From the NCBI GenBank assembly GCA_032871835.1, contig CM065296.1, positions 14,276,001-14,340,000 of the forward strand: DNA of 64,000 nucleotides, in the 5' to 3' direction. A program made the translations under genes and the position numbers. Positions 1 to 9,571 of this stretch are shown here, piece after piece (the stretch's first letter is position 1; the number at the start of each line of letters is the position of its first letter). The notes under the pieces are model-generated. The model did not search any database. It had not been told where the DNA came from and saw nothing but the letters and a program-made list of their open reading frames with translations. The stretch comes from Dipteronia dyeriana. Taxonomy: Eukaryota > Streptophyta > Magnoliopsida > Sapindales > Sapindaceae.

Positions 1-605
1 GCTGTCCGCATAGTTAGTAGGTTTAATCGAAACCTGGTCTTGATCACTAGAGAGCAGTCAAGCATATTTTCAAGTATCTCAGGAGAACGATAGATTATAT
101 GCTTGTATACTCTAGAGGAGATTTAATTCCATTTGGGTATATCGATTCTGATTTTGAGTCAGATTCTGACTCAAGGAGATTAACATCAAGATCTGTGTTT
201 ACTATTGAAGGAGGAGCAGTCATATGGAGGAGTATCAATCAATCTTGTACTGCTGATTCCACCATGGAAGCCGAGTATATTGCAGCTTTGAGAGGCTGCT
301 AAAGAGATTGTCTGGCTCTGCCAATTCTTGATTGACTTGGAAGTGGTTCTTGATGCGAATAAGCAGATCACTATCTATTGTGACAATATTGGAGCAGTGG
401 CTAAATTGAAAGAACAAAATGAAAGAAAGTATCACCTTTTGAGGGAAATTGTGCATAGGGGTGATATGACGATTACAAAGATCGCTTCAGTAAAAAATCT
501 AGCAGATCCTTTTACAAAGGCTCTTCCACAAAAGAGTTTTGATAGGCATGTAGAGAACATAGGAATGAGAGATATGATTCACTTGCTATATAGCAAGTGG
601 GAGAT
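1..605 (+). pseudogene. Tork-like Ty1/copia RNase H remnant (copia-1)
   Basis: This is the C-terminal end of a copia polyprotein, entering from the left edge of the window. Residues typical of copia RNase H are visible: a GYIDSDFESD-like stretch near 130-165, then the ADSTMEAEYIAA motif near 250-290, ITIYCDN near 370-390, [11 protein letters not shown] near 420-450 and the terminal ADPFTKALP near 505-530. The frame breaks near 297, where AALRGC runs into a stop although the family continues with a conserved helix. It is therefore not functional. The reading frame runs into a polypurine tract (AAGTGGGAGAT, about 595-605), directly followed by the LTR start. The minus-strand elements at 48676 and 52981 encode the same domain. 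Confidence 0.9.
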
Positions 606-2864
606 TGTTGTCGATAGTAAGATTGTAATAATGTATTTGACAATCTTTTCATATTATTAAAAGTGATTTCTTGTTTAACAAATCTTATAGCATTTATAGT
701 TTAATTATTGTAATTTTCAAAAGTAAATAATCATAAGATCAAAAGACTATGAGAAAAGAAGAATTGTTCATAAGTTTGGATATGTATGAGGTAGACACAA
801 TTCTTTAGTTAGTCTTGAATAATATGCACAACTTAAGATAAAGGTTATGCGCCTTTATCTTGTCAAAGTTATAGATTCTTTTGCTAGTATTTGAGTGGGA
901 TCAAATGTGTTACGATGAGTCTAAAATCATCAAAGTGAAATACTTGGTGTATTTAGGAAAAAGGATCTAATGCACAGGGTGCAATGAATAGGATCATAGT
1001 GAAATACTTTATCCAGAACCGTCAATGGATAAAAGTTTTCACTTGAAGACAATTGGATAGTCTATCTCATTCCTGAGATAAATGATGGACTTATAGTTGC
1101 AAGTGTTATCATTTGAGCTATCAATGAGTACGATTAAATAGCATAGTCTATCCTCGATAGTTTTGTGGTATTCATTTATATAGAGGACTTCATTTATAGA
1201 TATGGAAATCATGGCTCCATTTATTAAATGATAGTAGAAAATCATTATATGGATGTTTTGAGGCAATGGATATTAAATCTTAACCTTTAAGTTTTCGATA
1301 GTGTCTATTGAAATAAGGCTCTAGACAAGTCAAAATATCCAAGTTCAAAATATGGTCATATGAGTAAATATGGTAACTTGGAGAGCTATAGGCGGTCTAT
1401 GATCTCTTGGCGATTACTGATATTTTTCACGAGGATACACTATCTCCATTAAGAATTCCTAGGGTATGAATGAACAATATTAACTTATTCTATCTTTATT
1501 TAAGTGTTCAATTTTAGTTCTTTAGTGGAATGAATTAAAATTAATAGATCGGACATAAGTGAATCGTTTTGCAGATTGTGATTGGGTTGTGTCTATTGGA
1601 GCTTAAATTTAGATAGCCAGCTAAGATCCCCACTCCATACGAACTTGCATGGATCACTTGATATATTCTACCGGACAAATTTATGGGTCCATCTAGAATT
1701 GTATTAAGGCATGTGGACTTGTTTCTTTTTTACTAAAAATGGGTCTAGTTCACATGTAGACTTTTTATTATTGTCCAATGGATTTAATAAAATAGAAAAA
1801 ACAATATTGGCCCATATATATATTGGCTTTGGTGGCAAGGGACTATTTATTTGTCTTATATATTGTTTTTTTATTTTATTATTTAATTAAATGGAATTTA
1901 AGTAATTATTTAATTATTTAATTAAAAATCAAAATCTTTTGGTCTCCTAGAGTCATATTTTTGTTGGTAATATGATAAGTATCAAATACTATATTTGATA
2001 CTGCCTTTTATTTATCTAGTCAAATTAAGAAGTATTTGATTAATATTGGGACTCTAATTGACAATTGGTCAAATTATGAAGTTTTTTTTAGTCACAATTT
2101 AATTTATATTCAATAATTGGTTATTGAATAAATACACTATTCGAGTTGGAATAGGAGTCTTGGTGTAGAAAATAAATCTTTTTTTAAAAGGATTCTTGGT
2201 CACCAAGTATATCCACCTATGGAAAGGATTATTGTCCACCAAGTAAGTCTTTCTTAACAGAGGATTTGGTCTCCTATATATACTACCCATAAATTTTGAC
2301 CAAGGCTTAATTATATGTGTATTTTTGACCAAGGCTAGGATTTTATGAGAGAGGAAAAAATTAGTTTTTATTCTAGACAAAATTCGGCCAACTCATAGAT
2401 ATTGTGTATTGAATTCTGCCAAGAAGAAGAGAAAAGGGAAACGCTTTTGTTTTCGATAGTGCACTAGTATCCTCTATATCAAAAGGGTTTTGTGTACAAA
2501 AATCGAATTGGGTTCAAGTGAGTTTCAATCAAATAGATTGATAATTACAAAGTGATCAAACGTTCTTCGGTTTTCTCTTGGAGGATTATTGTGACTAACA
2601 AAAGAAATAGATTTTGTTTGTATCCATCCTTAGGTATACAATTTAAAGAAAGGGAGTCCACACTCTTAGGTGATTCACGTTCGTGATTGGATTAGAAGAT
2701 CTTGCAGATTCAATTTGGCACTAGTTCAATCGTCACAAGAAAAAGGCACGATAATTTTAATATTCGTCAATTAATCTATGGTTAAGGTTCTTTCTATTAA
2801 AATGGAAAAAATTTAAAATATTTCAAACCCTAATTTCACGCTTCGTCGTGTGATTTTCCCTACA
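606..2864 (+). repeat. 3' LTR of copia-1
   Basis: The LTR starts TGTTGTCGATAG directly after the polypurine tract and ends TTTTCCCTACA, giving the TG...CA termini of LTR elements. It is about 2.26 kb long. Two other copies lie on the minus strand at 46351-48675 and 50758-52980; they share the same termini and internal landmarks, for example the stretch around GGAGCTTAAATTTAGATAG. A TATA-like CTATATATAC lies near 2274-2283. The LTR abuts gypsy RNase H sequence at 2865, so copia-1 inserted into the gypsy element. The next five bases are CTAGC; the partner duplication would be outside the window. Confidence 0.88.
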
Positions 2865-3021
2865 CTAGCCTCCTGGATATGTCAGGTAGAGAGGTAGATC
2901 GGTTACTACCGCGATCATCTAAGATTTGATATAAGGACGGAGCTTCCTTACTGAGGCCACCAAGGCAAAAGCGAGCTTCTTTAGAAGAGTGTAAATCTTC
3001 TCTGGCTTGGTTAAGGCGTGG
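2865..3021 (-). pseudogene. Tat-like Ty3/gypsy RNase H fragment (continues from 12303)
   Basis: On the minus strand this reads a gypsy RNase H segment with the hallmark KLAFALVASVRKLRPY followed by VVTDLPL, which matches the family pattern KLA-ALV-AARKLRPYF...VLTDQPL. It continues directly from the segment ending at 12303, where the reading ends in YYVSH. Element A was inserted between them. The right end is cut by the copia-1 LTR. One stop interrupts the frame after LRPYIKS. The pattern match is clear although the piece is short. Confidence 0.85.
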
Positions 3022-3799
3022 TGTTAGGTCTGTGAGTTTTGTTGGCATTATTCTATATCAAAATAACATTTCTTTTGTATTGTTTAGTTGTCTAGGATTC
3101 ATGATGATTCAAGCTTCAAAGAGGAAATGAAAACTATTCAAGCAAGTTCAAGTCTTCAAAGGGAAAAGTGCTTCATGATTCTACAAAGGTATATTAAGAC
3201 CTTTCTTTCCTCGTTCAAGGCTTAGGCACACACACAAATATCATACATTTGTGTCCCTACATCATTGTGCACCATTATAAGCACACACATACAATTCATT
3301 CATATGTGTCCTTGCATCATTGTGCACCATGTAAAACACATTCACACACTTGAAGAAGAATACTCATGCGTTGGTTTGGAAATAACATGTTTTAGAATAT
3401 GCATGATTGGAAACTATCTCTATGTAGTTTGTATTCTAGTGTGAATTGTGTTTGTGTGTGTATATATTTGTATAACGTGGATATTGAACTTGGATTTAGT
3501 CTTAAATCATTCTTGATTGAGTTCCGGTCATTTCGGTTACTCATACTATTGATTTCAAGTTCAAAGTCAAAAGATAATACACTTTCGACTCATGTTTCAT
3601 ACATTGTCTTCGTCTTCGTATATCGAGTCGAATTATTATTTTTTGGGTTGAGTATCTTATACTTCCATGTCCATGTGAGAGTTATAGTTTGTAATCCATA
3701 AACGGATTCAAATTCTGAGTTTGGAGGCCTGAGAACAGTCAAAAAACACGAGGAAAGCGCGAGGGGAATGTAACATGGCCAAATGGCCATAGAGGTGTG

Positions 3800-3945
3800 C
3801 ATCCCCGAGATGGAGCGTGGCCATCTCGGCTGCACAACCTTGCTGCCCCGAGATGCCCACGTGCCATCTCAGGGGAGCACTTCTGAAGAGGGCTATTTTG
3901 GTCTATCTTGCTTTCTTCTTTCCCACTCCTTTATAATCTCTCTCC
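3800..3945 (+). promoter_or_regulatory. LTR-A1 palindrome island and probable core promoter
   Basis: Two GC-rich inverted repeats stand side by side in an AT-rich LTR. CCGAGATGG (3805-3813) pairs with CCATCTCGG (3821-3829), and CCCCGAGATG (3846-3855) pairs with CATCTCAGGGG (3865-3875). The second spans a CACGTG hexamer in its loop. About 55 bp downstream a TATA-like TTTATAATC is followed by a pyrimidine-rich CTCTCTCCC. This order fits an LTR promoter. The arrangement recurs in A2, A3 and A4. GC-rich islands with palindromes are described for Sirevirus LTRs; the promoter role here is inferred. Confidence 0.6.
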
Positions 3946-4871
3946 CTTACACATTTCATTCTAAGAAGAAATTCAAATCAAGTGTGCAGAAATTTGCTCT
4001 GTAAATTTTCTTACCTTCCAAACACCATAACTTCTTCATTTGAACTCTGATTTGAGTGATTCAAAGTTGAGAGAGTTCATCTATTCATCCTCCATCCTTT
4101 CTTTGAAGGTTTGAGTTTATTTTGCTGCTTTTTTTGGTGTCTAATCATACAAAAACGGGACTACATCTAGATCAACTAAGGTATTGATTTTCTCTCTAAG
4201 TTTTCTTTTAAAACTTGGTCAATTGCCTTAGGCTTTCTTCTTCTACATATATTTGTATATTGTGAGTGTTTTGATTTGTGTTTTGAACACTTTCAAAGCT
4301 AGATTGAATTTTAATTAAAATCATACATGTTGAGTTAGGTTTTGATTTTGCCTATGTTATCACATGTTTGGGATTGTATTGTGCTAGCTTTGATTCTAGG
4401 ACTATTTGATGATCTTTGATTGATTGATTTTGAGAAAAATAGTTCTTCACATGTATTAGGCTCTCTTGGCCGAAATTCTCACATAATACATGTGCTTATG
4501 TTCTCTTGAGATATTCATGTGATTTGTCGAATCTATGATTAGGAATATGCTCTAGAACTTATGCTTAGATCTATTTGACTTTTTCATATGATTTTAGCAT
4601 GTTTTAGGTTTTTGTGATTTAAACTTGATCTTGTGATTTGTTGATCATATCTTGTGATTCAAGTTTAGATATATGTATGAATCTAGTTTGTCATTAATGT
4701 TGAACATATTTTACATGATCTAGATTGACTACTCATGCATGATTAACTAGATTATATGTGATTTGTGCATTCATGCTCATGTCTAGTATTTTCGATAGGA
4801 TGTGTTGATCATAGCATTCTATGTTGCATGCTTGTTTTCGTTTTACATTCATGATCACCTAGATGCCTTGT

Positions 4872-5175
4872 GAAAAGGAAGTCTTGACAATAGGTGTGAG
4901 ACTTATGGTGTTGAGCAAGAAGTCTTGGCAAGAGGTGTGAAGCCTTGGATTGTCGAGCAAGGAAGTCTTGGCTAGAGGTGTGAAGCCTTGGATAGTCAAG
5001 CAAGAAGTCTTGCCTAGAGTTAGGAGAACTCGGATAGGTGAGTAAGGAAGTCATGACTAGAGTCGGGAAGGCTCGGATAGTTGAGCAAGAAGTCTTGCCT
5101 TGGGTCGTGAGGATTCGGATAAGGTGAGCAAGGAAGTCTTGACAAGAGGTGTGAAGCCTCGGATTGTTGAGCATT
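4872..5175 (+). repeat. Tandem array in LTR A1 (7 units of about 41-46 bp)
   Basis: Seven diverged units each start GAAGTCTTG (one has GAAGTCATG), followed by CAAGAGGTGTGAAGCCT-like sequence and ending GTTGAGCAAG. The copies in A2, A3 and A4 have seven, five and six units. On the minus strand the array stays open as a repetitive ORF rich in SCQDFLA; this follows from the repeat period and is not a gene. Confidence 0.88.
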
Positions 5176-5770
5176 AGGGCGACATCTTCATTAGTAGGAA
5201 AGGAGGGTAGTTTATAGGTGAAGGGGTCACTTGAGATATTGTACTTGTCTTATCTACTAGTGGATTTTGTTTGCCGGTGGCTACTAGCCCGTAGATGTTT
5301 CCTCTTCGGATGTTTACCACGTTATATCTTGTGTCAACTTTTCTCTATCCCTAACACTCTAGTATTTGTATTTGTTATTAGAATACTATGGATAGAACTC
5401 TTTATGTAAGTTGACTTCCTTATACAATATTGTTTGTGTATGTTAGATAACTTTGTATCTTGTGATATTTCATTCAAGTTGTAAAATATCACATTGTAAT
5501 ACTCTAAGTACAACTTATGGAATTTTATCTACATTGAATATATTTGTTCATAAGATACATTGATTCTTGTTGTATGTTTTTGTAGACTAAGAGTGGAGAT
5601 TTGAGCATACATGAATATATTGTTTTCTCATAACAATCATGTTGAATGTTAATTTGTATGCTTATCAAAGGTTTTGTCACTAGTCTCGAAAGATTTGTCA
5701 TAAGTGAGAGACAACCTATTCACCCTCCCCCCTCTAAGTTTTTTAGTATAACCTTGTACACATTCTTTCA

Positions 5771-5785
5771 ATTGATATCAGAGAG
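5771..5785 (+). promoter_or_regulatory. Primer binding site of element A (initiator tRNA-Met type)
   Basis: ATTGATATCAGAGAG immediately follows the LTR terminus TTTCA. It differs slightly from the ATTGGTATCAGAGC found in element B (30276) and element C (45530, reverse strand). It is the standard plant copia priming site complementary to the 3' end of initiator tRNA-Met, with one or two mutations. Confidence 0.8.
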
Positions 5786-5939
5786 GGTCACTTAAAGTAG
5801 TTAGTGTGATTTGGGATCTACAAGGTTATTTACTAATCATGGATATCAACCTTTAGTCTACAATTATTTATTTTTGGTTGTCCTCCTTCGTTGGTTGTGA
5901 AAATGGTTCTTCTTGTTTTATATTCCATTTGTCTACTAA

Positions 5940-6540
5940 CAATTTTTTTGATAAGCTTGAAAAGAAAGTTAGTGACAAAAACAAAGATGTAGAAGCTTTT
6001 TTCGGAGGATGATCGATCTAGACATGATTACTTGTCTTTGCAACTCAATGAAGAGAATTGCATGTCAAAGACCACCAACTTCTACTTGATGGTAAGAGTT
6101 CAAACTCTTGACAAGGAAAGAGATGAAGCGTTAAAGGAAGTTGAAGTGAAGAATGAAGTGATCAGATGTCTAGAAAATAAGATGGTTTAAGAGGCTCATA
6201 TGTTAGATAGATTAACAAATGATTTTGCTAATAATTTGCTTTATTTCTTGAATGTAATGATCAAAGGCAAGGAAGAGGAGTTGGCAATCATGAAGGCCAA
6301 AGAGTTTGGTAATCTTCATGGAGATTCAAGTGACTTAAGCACTTTAGATTAGCAAGTGGAGTCTCCTACAACTAAAGGCAAGTCACTACGGAACAAGAGG
6401 ATTTCAAAGGCCATGTCTTCCAAGGTCAAGTGCAAAATCAAGAAAATTAAGGAGTCTTCACCATCGGTACACTCTCACCTAAATAGTAACATCTCGAAAT
6501 TTATTCCTGTTTGCTAATTTTGCTATATTGTCGTGAGTAT
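5940..6540 (+). pseudogene. Decayed Sirevirus gag remnant: coiled coil plus second zinc knuckle
   Basis: A charged, heptad-like protein (KLEKKVSDKNKD, then a Lys/Glu-rich helix) reads in one frame for about 170 codons. It is broken by a T-run frameshift near 6000 and stops at about 6188 (TAA) and 6350 (TAG). The tail reads FIPVC-stop-FC at about 6500-6525. At DNA level this lines up with the second gag zinc knuckle of element B (FIPTCHFC near 32200). I infer that this is the C-terminal half of a Sirevirus gag. The capsid part is missing and no pol follows. Confidence 0.6.
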
Positions 6541-6584
6541 ATTAGATGATACAAACTAGGGAATGTGATGCATGCTAATGAGAT

Positions 6585-6959
6585 GTGAAAATCTTCTATG
6601 AATGTTTCTTGCATGATAACACTTTGAATTTTGTGTGTGATAATGATAATCATGTGAAGAAAATAGTTGAGAAGATTTGGGTGAAAATGAGTGTTTCACA
6701 TGATCATGTGTATAGTCTTGATAATATCTTTGTTGATGGCAATAATAATGCGTTTTACATGAGTAATATCTTTATAGCGAAGATAGTTGATGCTTTATCT
6801 TCTAGATATATTTTTTCCATGAGAATTGATCATGATTTTTGTGTGAAAGTTCACCCAAGAACAAATTGTTCAAGGGTGAGTGATATTATCTCTAGTGTAA
6901 GTAGCACATGTGAGTTAGCTTTAAGGCTAAGTGTCAAGTGTGTTGAGAATTCTAGCTAG
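6585..6959 (+). CDS. Unrecognised 124-codon ORF inside element A
   Basis: This is an uninterrupted frame of 124 codons starting with GTG; the first internal ATG comes later, at MSVSHDH. The protein is rich in Val, Ile, Asp and Asn, with a HDHVYSLDNIFVDGNNNAFYMSN segment followed by a Ser-rich tail. I see no signal peptide, membrane span or known motif. It follows the gag zinc-knuckle remnant, where a protease would be expected, but lacks the DSG protease motif. It could be chance, a captured host fragment or a diverged element gene. An open frame of this length is unusual in such AT-rich DNA. Confidence 0.3.
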   Translation: MKIFYECFLHDNTLNFVCDNDNHVKKIVEKIWVKMSVSHDHVYSLDNIFVDGNNNAFYMSNIFIAKIVDALSSRYIFSMRIDHDFCVKVHPRTNCSRVSDIISSVSSTCELALRLSVKCVENSS

Positions 6960-9571
6960 CTAGCTTGGAATACTCCACGTTTAGACATGAACTTAGCTAT
7001 CTCACTTAACTTTGTTTTGATAGTCAAAATCCATTGATTAACTTTTGAGAATTTACTCTTATGAAATCTATTTGATGATTATCTTTTTAAGGCTTTTGGA
7101 GAAAGTCATTTCTATGCTTGCATTGCATCATATAGCATGTCATACTAGAGAACTAGTATAGTATTCATATGGTCCTTATTGACATTTGCTCTCTAAAGAT
7201 CTTTTTGTGACGTGTTCACAAAGATCTTACTCATGATGCTTGAAATGCTTGCTTGAATGATGAGTGGCATACTTTTTGAAAATATGAGGTTCATATTCTT
7301 TGAAAGCTACTCATTAGGGAAGTAATGATCTTGAATAAGTCTTTACTTATTTCTCTTAGATCATGTGCTTTTGAGCCATAAAAAATTGATTTTTTAAAAT
7401 TGCACTTTGCTTCTCTTATATGTTTAAGTTTGAGTAGTTGAGTTTGAAAATGTGTAGATTATGGATGCATCTAAAATTTTATTGCTTAGTACATGAAAGA
7501 TGACCTATTGTTAGTATCCATTTTGCTTCGGCAACTACATAGAACTCAATGAGCACCTTCATGGAAAGGGCTACACACTTTGGTTGTGAAGCCCCCCAAT
7601 GTAGGAAAGGGCTACACCATTGTGATGAGTGAAAGCCGTCATGAAGAATTTATGTTTATGTATGAAAAATCAAAGAAGTGTTGAAAAAGAATCAATAAAA
7701 AAAATCTTTGATTCAAAGCCTAAAAAGAAATGGAGGAAGGCTTAAAATGGAGTATAGTTGAAAATTGTGATTGCTCGGGTTGAAAAACAAAAATGGAATG
7801 ACGAGCCACATGCACACACACGCTCATATGTTGAAATTTATTCTCTTTAAAGCAAAAAATCGGGATGATGATCGGTTTGACCTTGATTGCAAAAGCTTTA
7901 GATGGATAGGTGTTGAAGTGGTTTGCATGTTGATATCACAATCACTTCTTTTATATATTCTTGAAGCAAAATTCACACACACACTTTTTGCTTATAGAGT
8001 ATTTTGATATTCTAGCAATTTTTAGAAGAATTATGAGAAAGATTGAAAATCTTGGTGTATCTCTCATAGTTTGTGGAGATTATTTTGTTGAATTTCTTTA
8101 AAATTGCTTGAATGTGTGATTGTGTGGATTTATTATGAACATTATTCTATCTTGATCTTAGATAGAGCACTTATCAAGGGGGAGCATAGTATGCTAGACT
8201 TTGTTCTCTTTTATGATATGTTCACATGTTTCAAGTTGATATTTGTTGGCATATTCATTGGTTGATAAAATGAATCTTGTAGATGTTATTTCATATTTCT
8301 TGATTTGCATGATGATTCTTTGTATTACCATATGCCTTTGTATTGTTGATCACAAATAATGCATGAAACATTTTTGTAATAATTGTATGATTGTATTTGC
8401 AGTCAACTTCTCCTTGTTTGGGGTTGTATAGTAGTTGAGATTGCAATCAATTCCTTCATTCTTGAAATTGAAATGAGAATAGTTGCAATGAATTCTTCTT
8501 TGTTTTGGAGTCGATAGTAATTGTAATTTTAATTAATTCTATTGATTGTAGTTACAGTGAATTCCTATTTGTTTGGGGTTGATAGTAATTGTAGTTGTAA
8601 TCAATCCAATTGGTTATAGTTGCAGAAAATTCCTCCTTGCATAGGGTGATAGTAATTATGGTTTTAATCAATTTAATTGATTGTAATTGAAGAAAATTCC
8701 TCCTTACTTTGAATGATAGTAGTTGTGGTTGTAATCAAATCTTTTCTTGTTTGAGGTTGATATGATTGTCGTTGATACCAATTCCTTCATATTTGGGATT
8801 AATATGATTGTTAATGCAATTGTTGAACTTGGTAGAAATGACCTATATGCTTAAGAGTAAAATTTATGCATTTGTGATTCACTATACCTTGATGAGTTTG
8901 TTGTGGTGTATAGATTTGAATAACCTTTGCTAGGTTAACATGGAAAAGCAAACTAGAATCAAGGGAGAAGATATGGGAGCTAGATGTTTGAAATAAATAA
9001 ATTCTTCAAGTAAGGCATCCATCTCCGAACTTTATGTGAAATCACCAATTATTTCATTATTTTATCTCAAGATATCATTTTTTTTTCTTTGACATAATTT
9101 TATGTCAAAAAGGGGGAGAAATATGATATTGTTTTAGCATACCTTCTTTGATTATTTGTCAAGTATTGAACTTCTTATGGCATGTAATATTGTGATTTCA
9201 TTTGGTTAAGAATATCTTTGAGATAACGTGTATTAAGGGGGAGATACATGATTCATTTTGGATATAAGAATATCTCTGAGATAGCATGTATTAAGGGGGA
9301 GATACATGATTCATTTTGGATATAAATGTTTAATTCTTGCAATAATTGTATATTGCCATATGTGTCTTTCTCTTGGATATGCTTTGTGCTTTAAGTTGTT
9401 TTTAGGTGGCTACAAGAGAAGATCAATAAGAAGTTCAAGACTTGTTGAAGATTAGTCTTACGGAACTAACTCATTGTAATGTGAGGGTGTGATTTTGTGA
9501 CCAATCTCCATTTTATGTGTTATAGTATTTTGTATAGAAGTTTTGACATAGAATTTGCCAAAGGGGGAGAT
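6960..9571 (+). other. Non-coding interior of element A with repeated polypurine tracts
   Basis: No pol domain is recognisable in any frame. The region holds several polypurine tracts: AAGGGGGAG at 8176-8184, AAAAAGGGGGAGAA at 9107-9120, AAGGGGGAGA at 9235-9244 and at 9293-9302, and the final AAGGGGGAGAT at 9561-9571 directly before the LTR. A stretch at about 8400-8830 repeats TTGTAGTTGTAATCAATTC-like units at about 60-70 bp spacing. Repeated polypurine tracts upstream of the 3' LTR are a known Sirevirus trait. Confidence 0.75.
9208..9323 (+). repeat. 58-bp tandem duplication carrying a polypurine tract
   Basis: Two units (9208-9265 and 9266-9323) begin AAGAATATCT and end TTTTGGATAT. They differ at about four positions. 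Each contains GTATTAAGGGGGAGATACAT, so the duplication has multiplied a polypurine tract. This is a direct example of how the repeated tracts of this element arose. Confidence 0.9.

Larger units (their letters stand above)
3022..5770 (+). repeat. 5' LTR of element A (A1)
   Basis: It starts TGTTAGGTCTGTGAG and ends CATTCTTTCA next to the primer binding site. From left to right it contains two diverged units of about 65 bp (CA-rich followed by TTTGTGTCCCTGCAT) near 3222-3350, a GC-rich palindrome cluster at 3805-3875, a TATA-like TTTATAATC near 3931-3939, and a tandem array at about 4872-5175. The other copies are at 9572, 16331 and 38937. Confidence 0.92.

Noticed and set aside
4809..5174. 121-codon minus-strand ORF rich in SCQDFLA-like units, with similar ones at 11357-11722, 20386-20673 and 40760-41248
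   Set aside because: It is produced by the tandem GAAGTCTTG array in the LTR; unit length near a multiple of three keeps frames open. It lacks a conserved start and lies antisense in LTRs.
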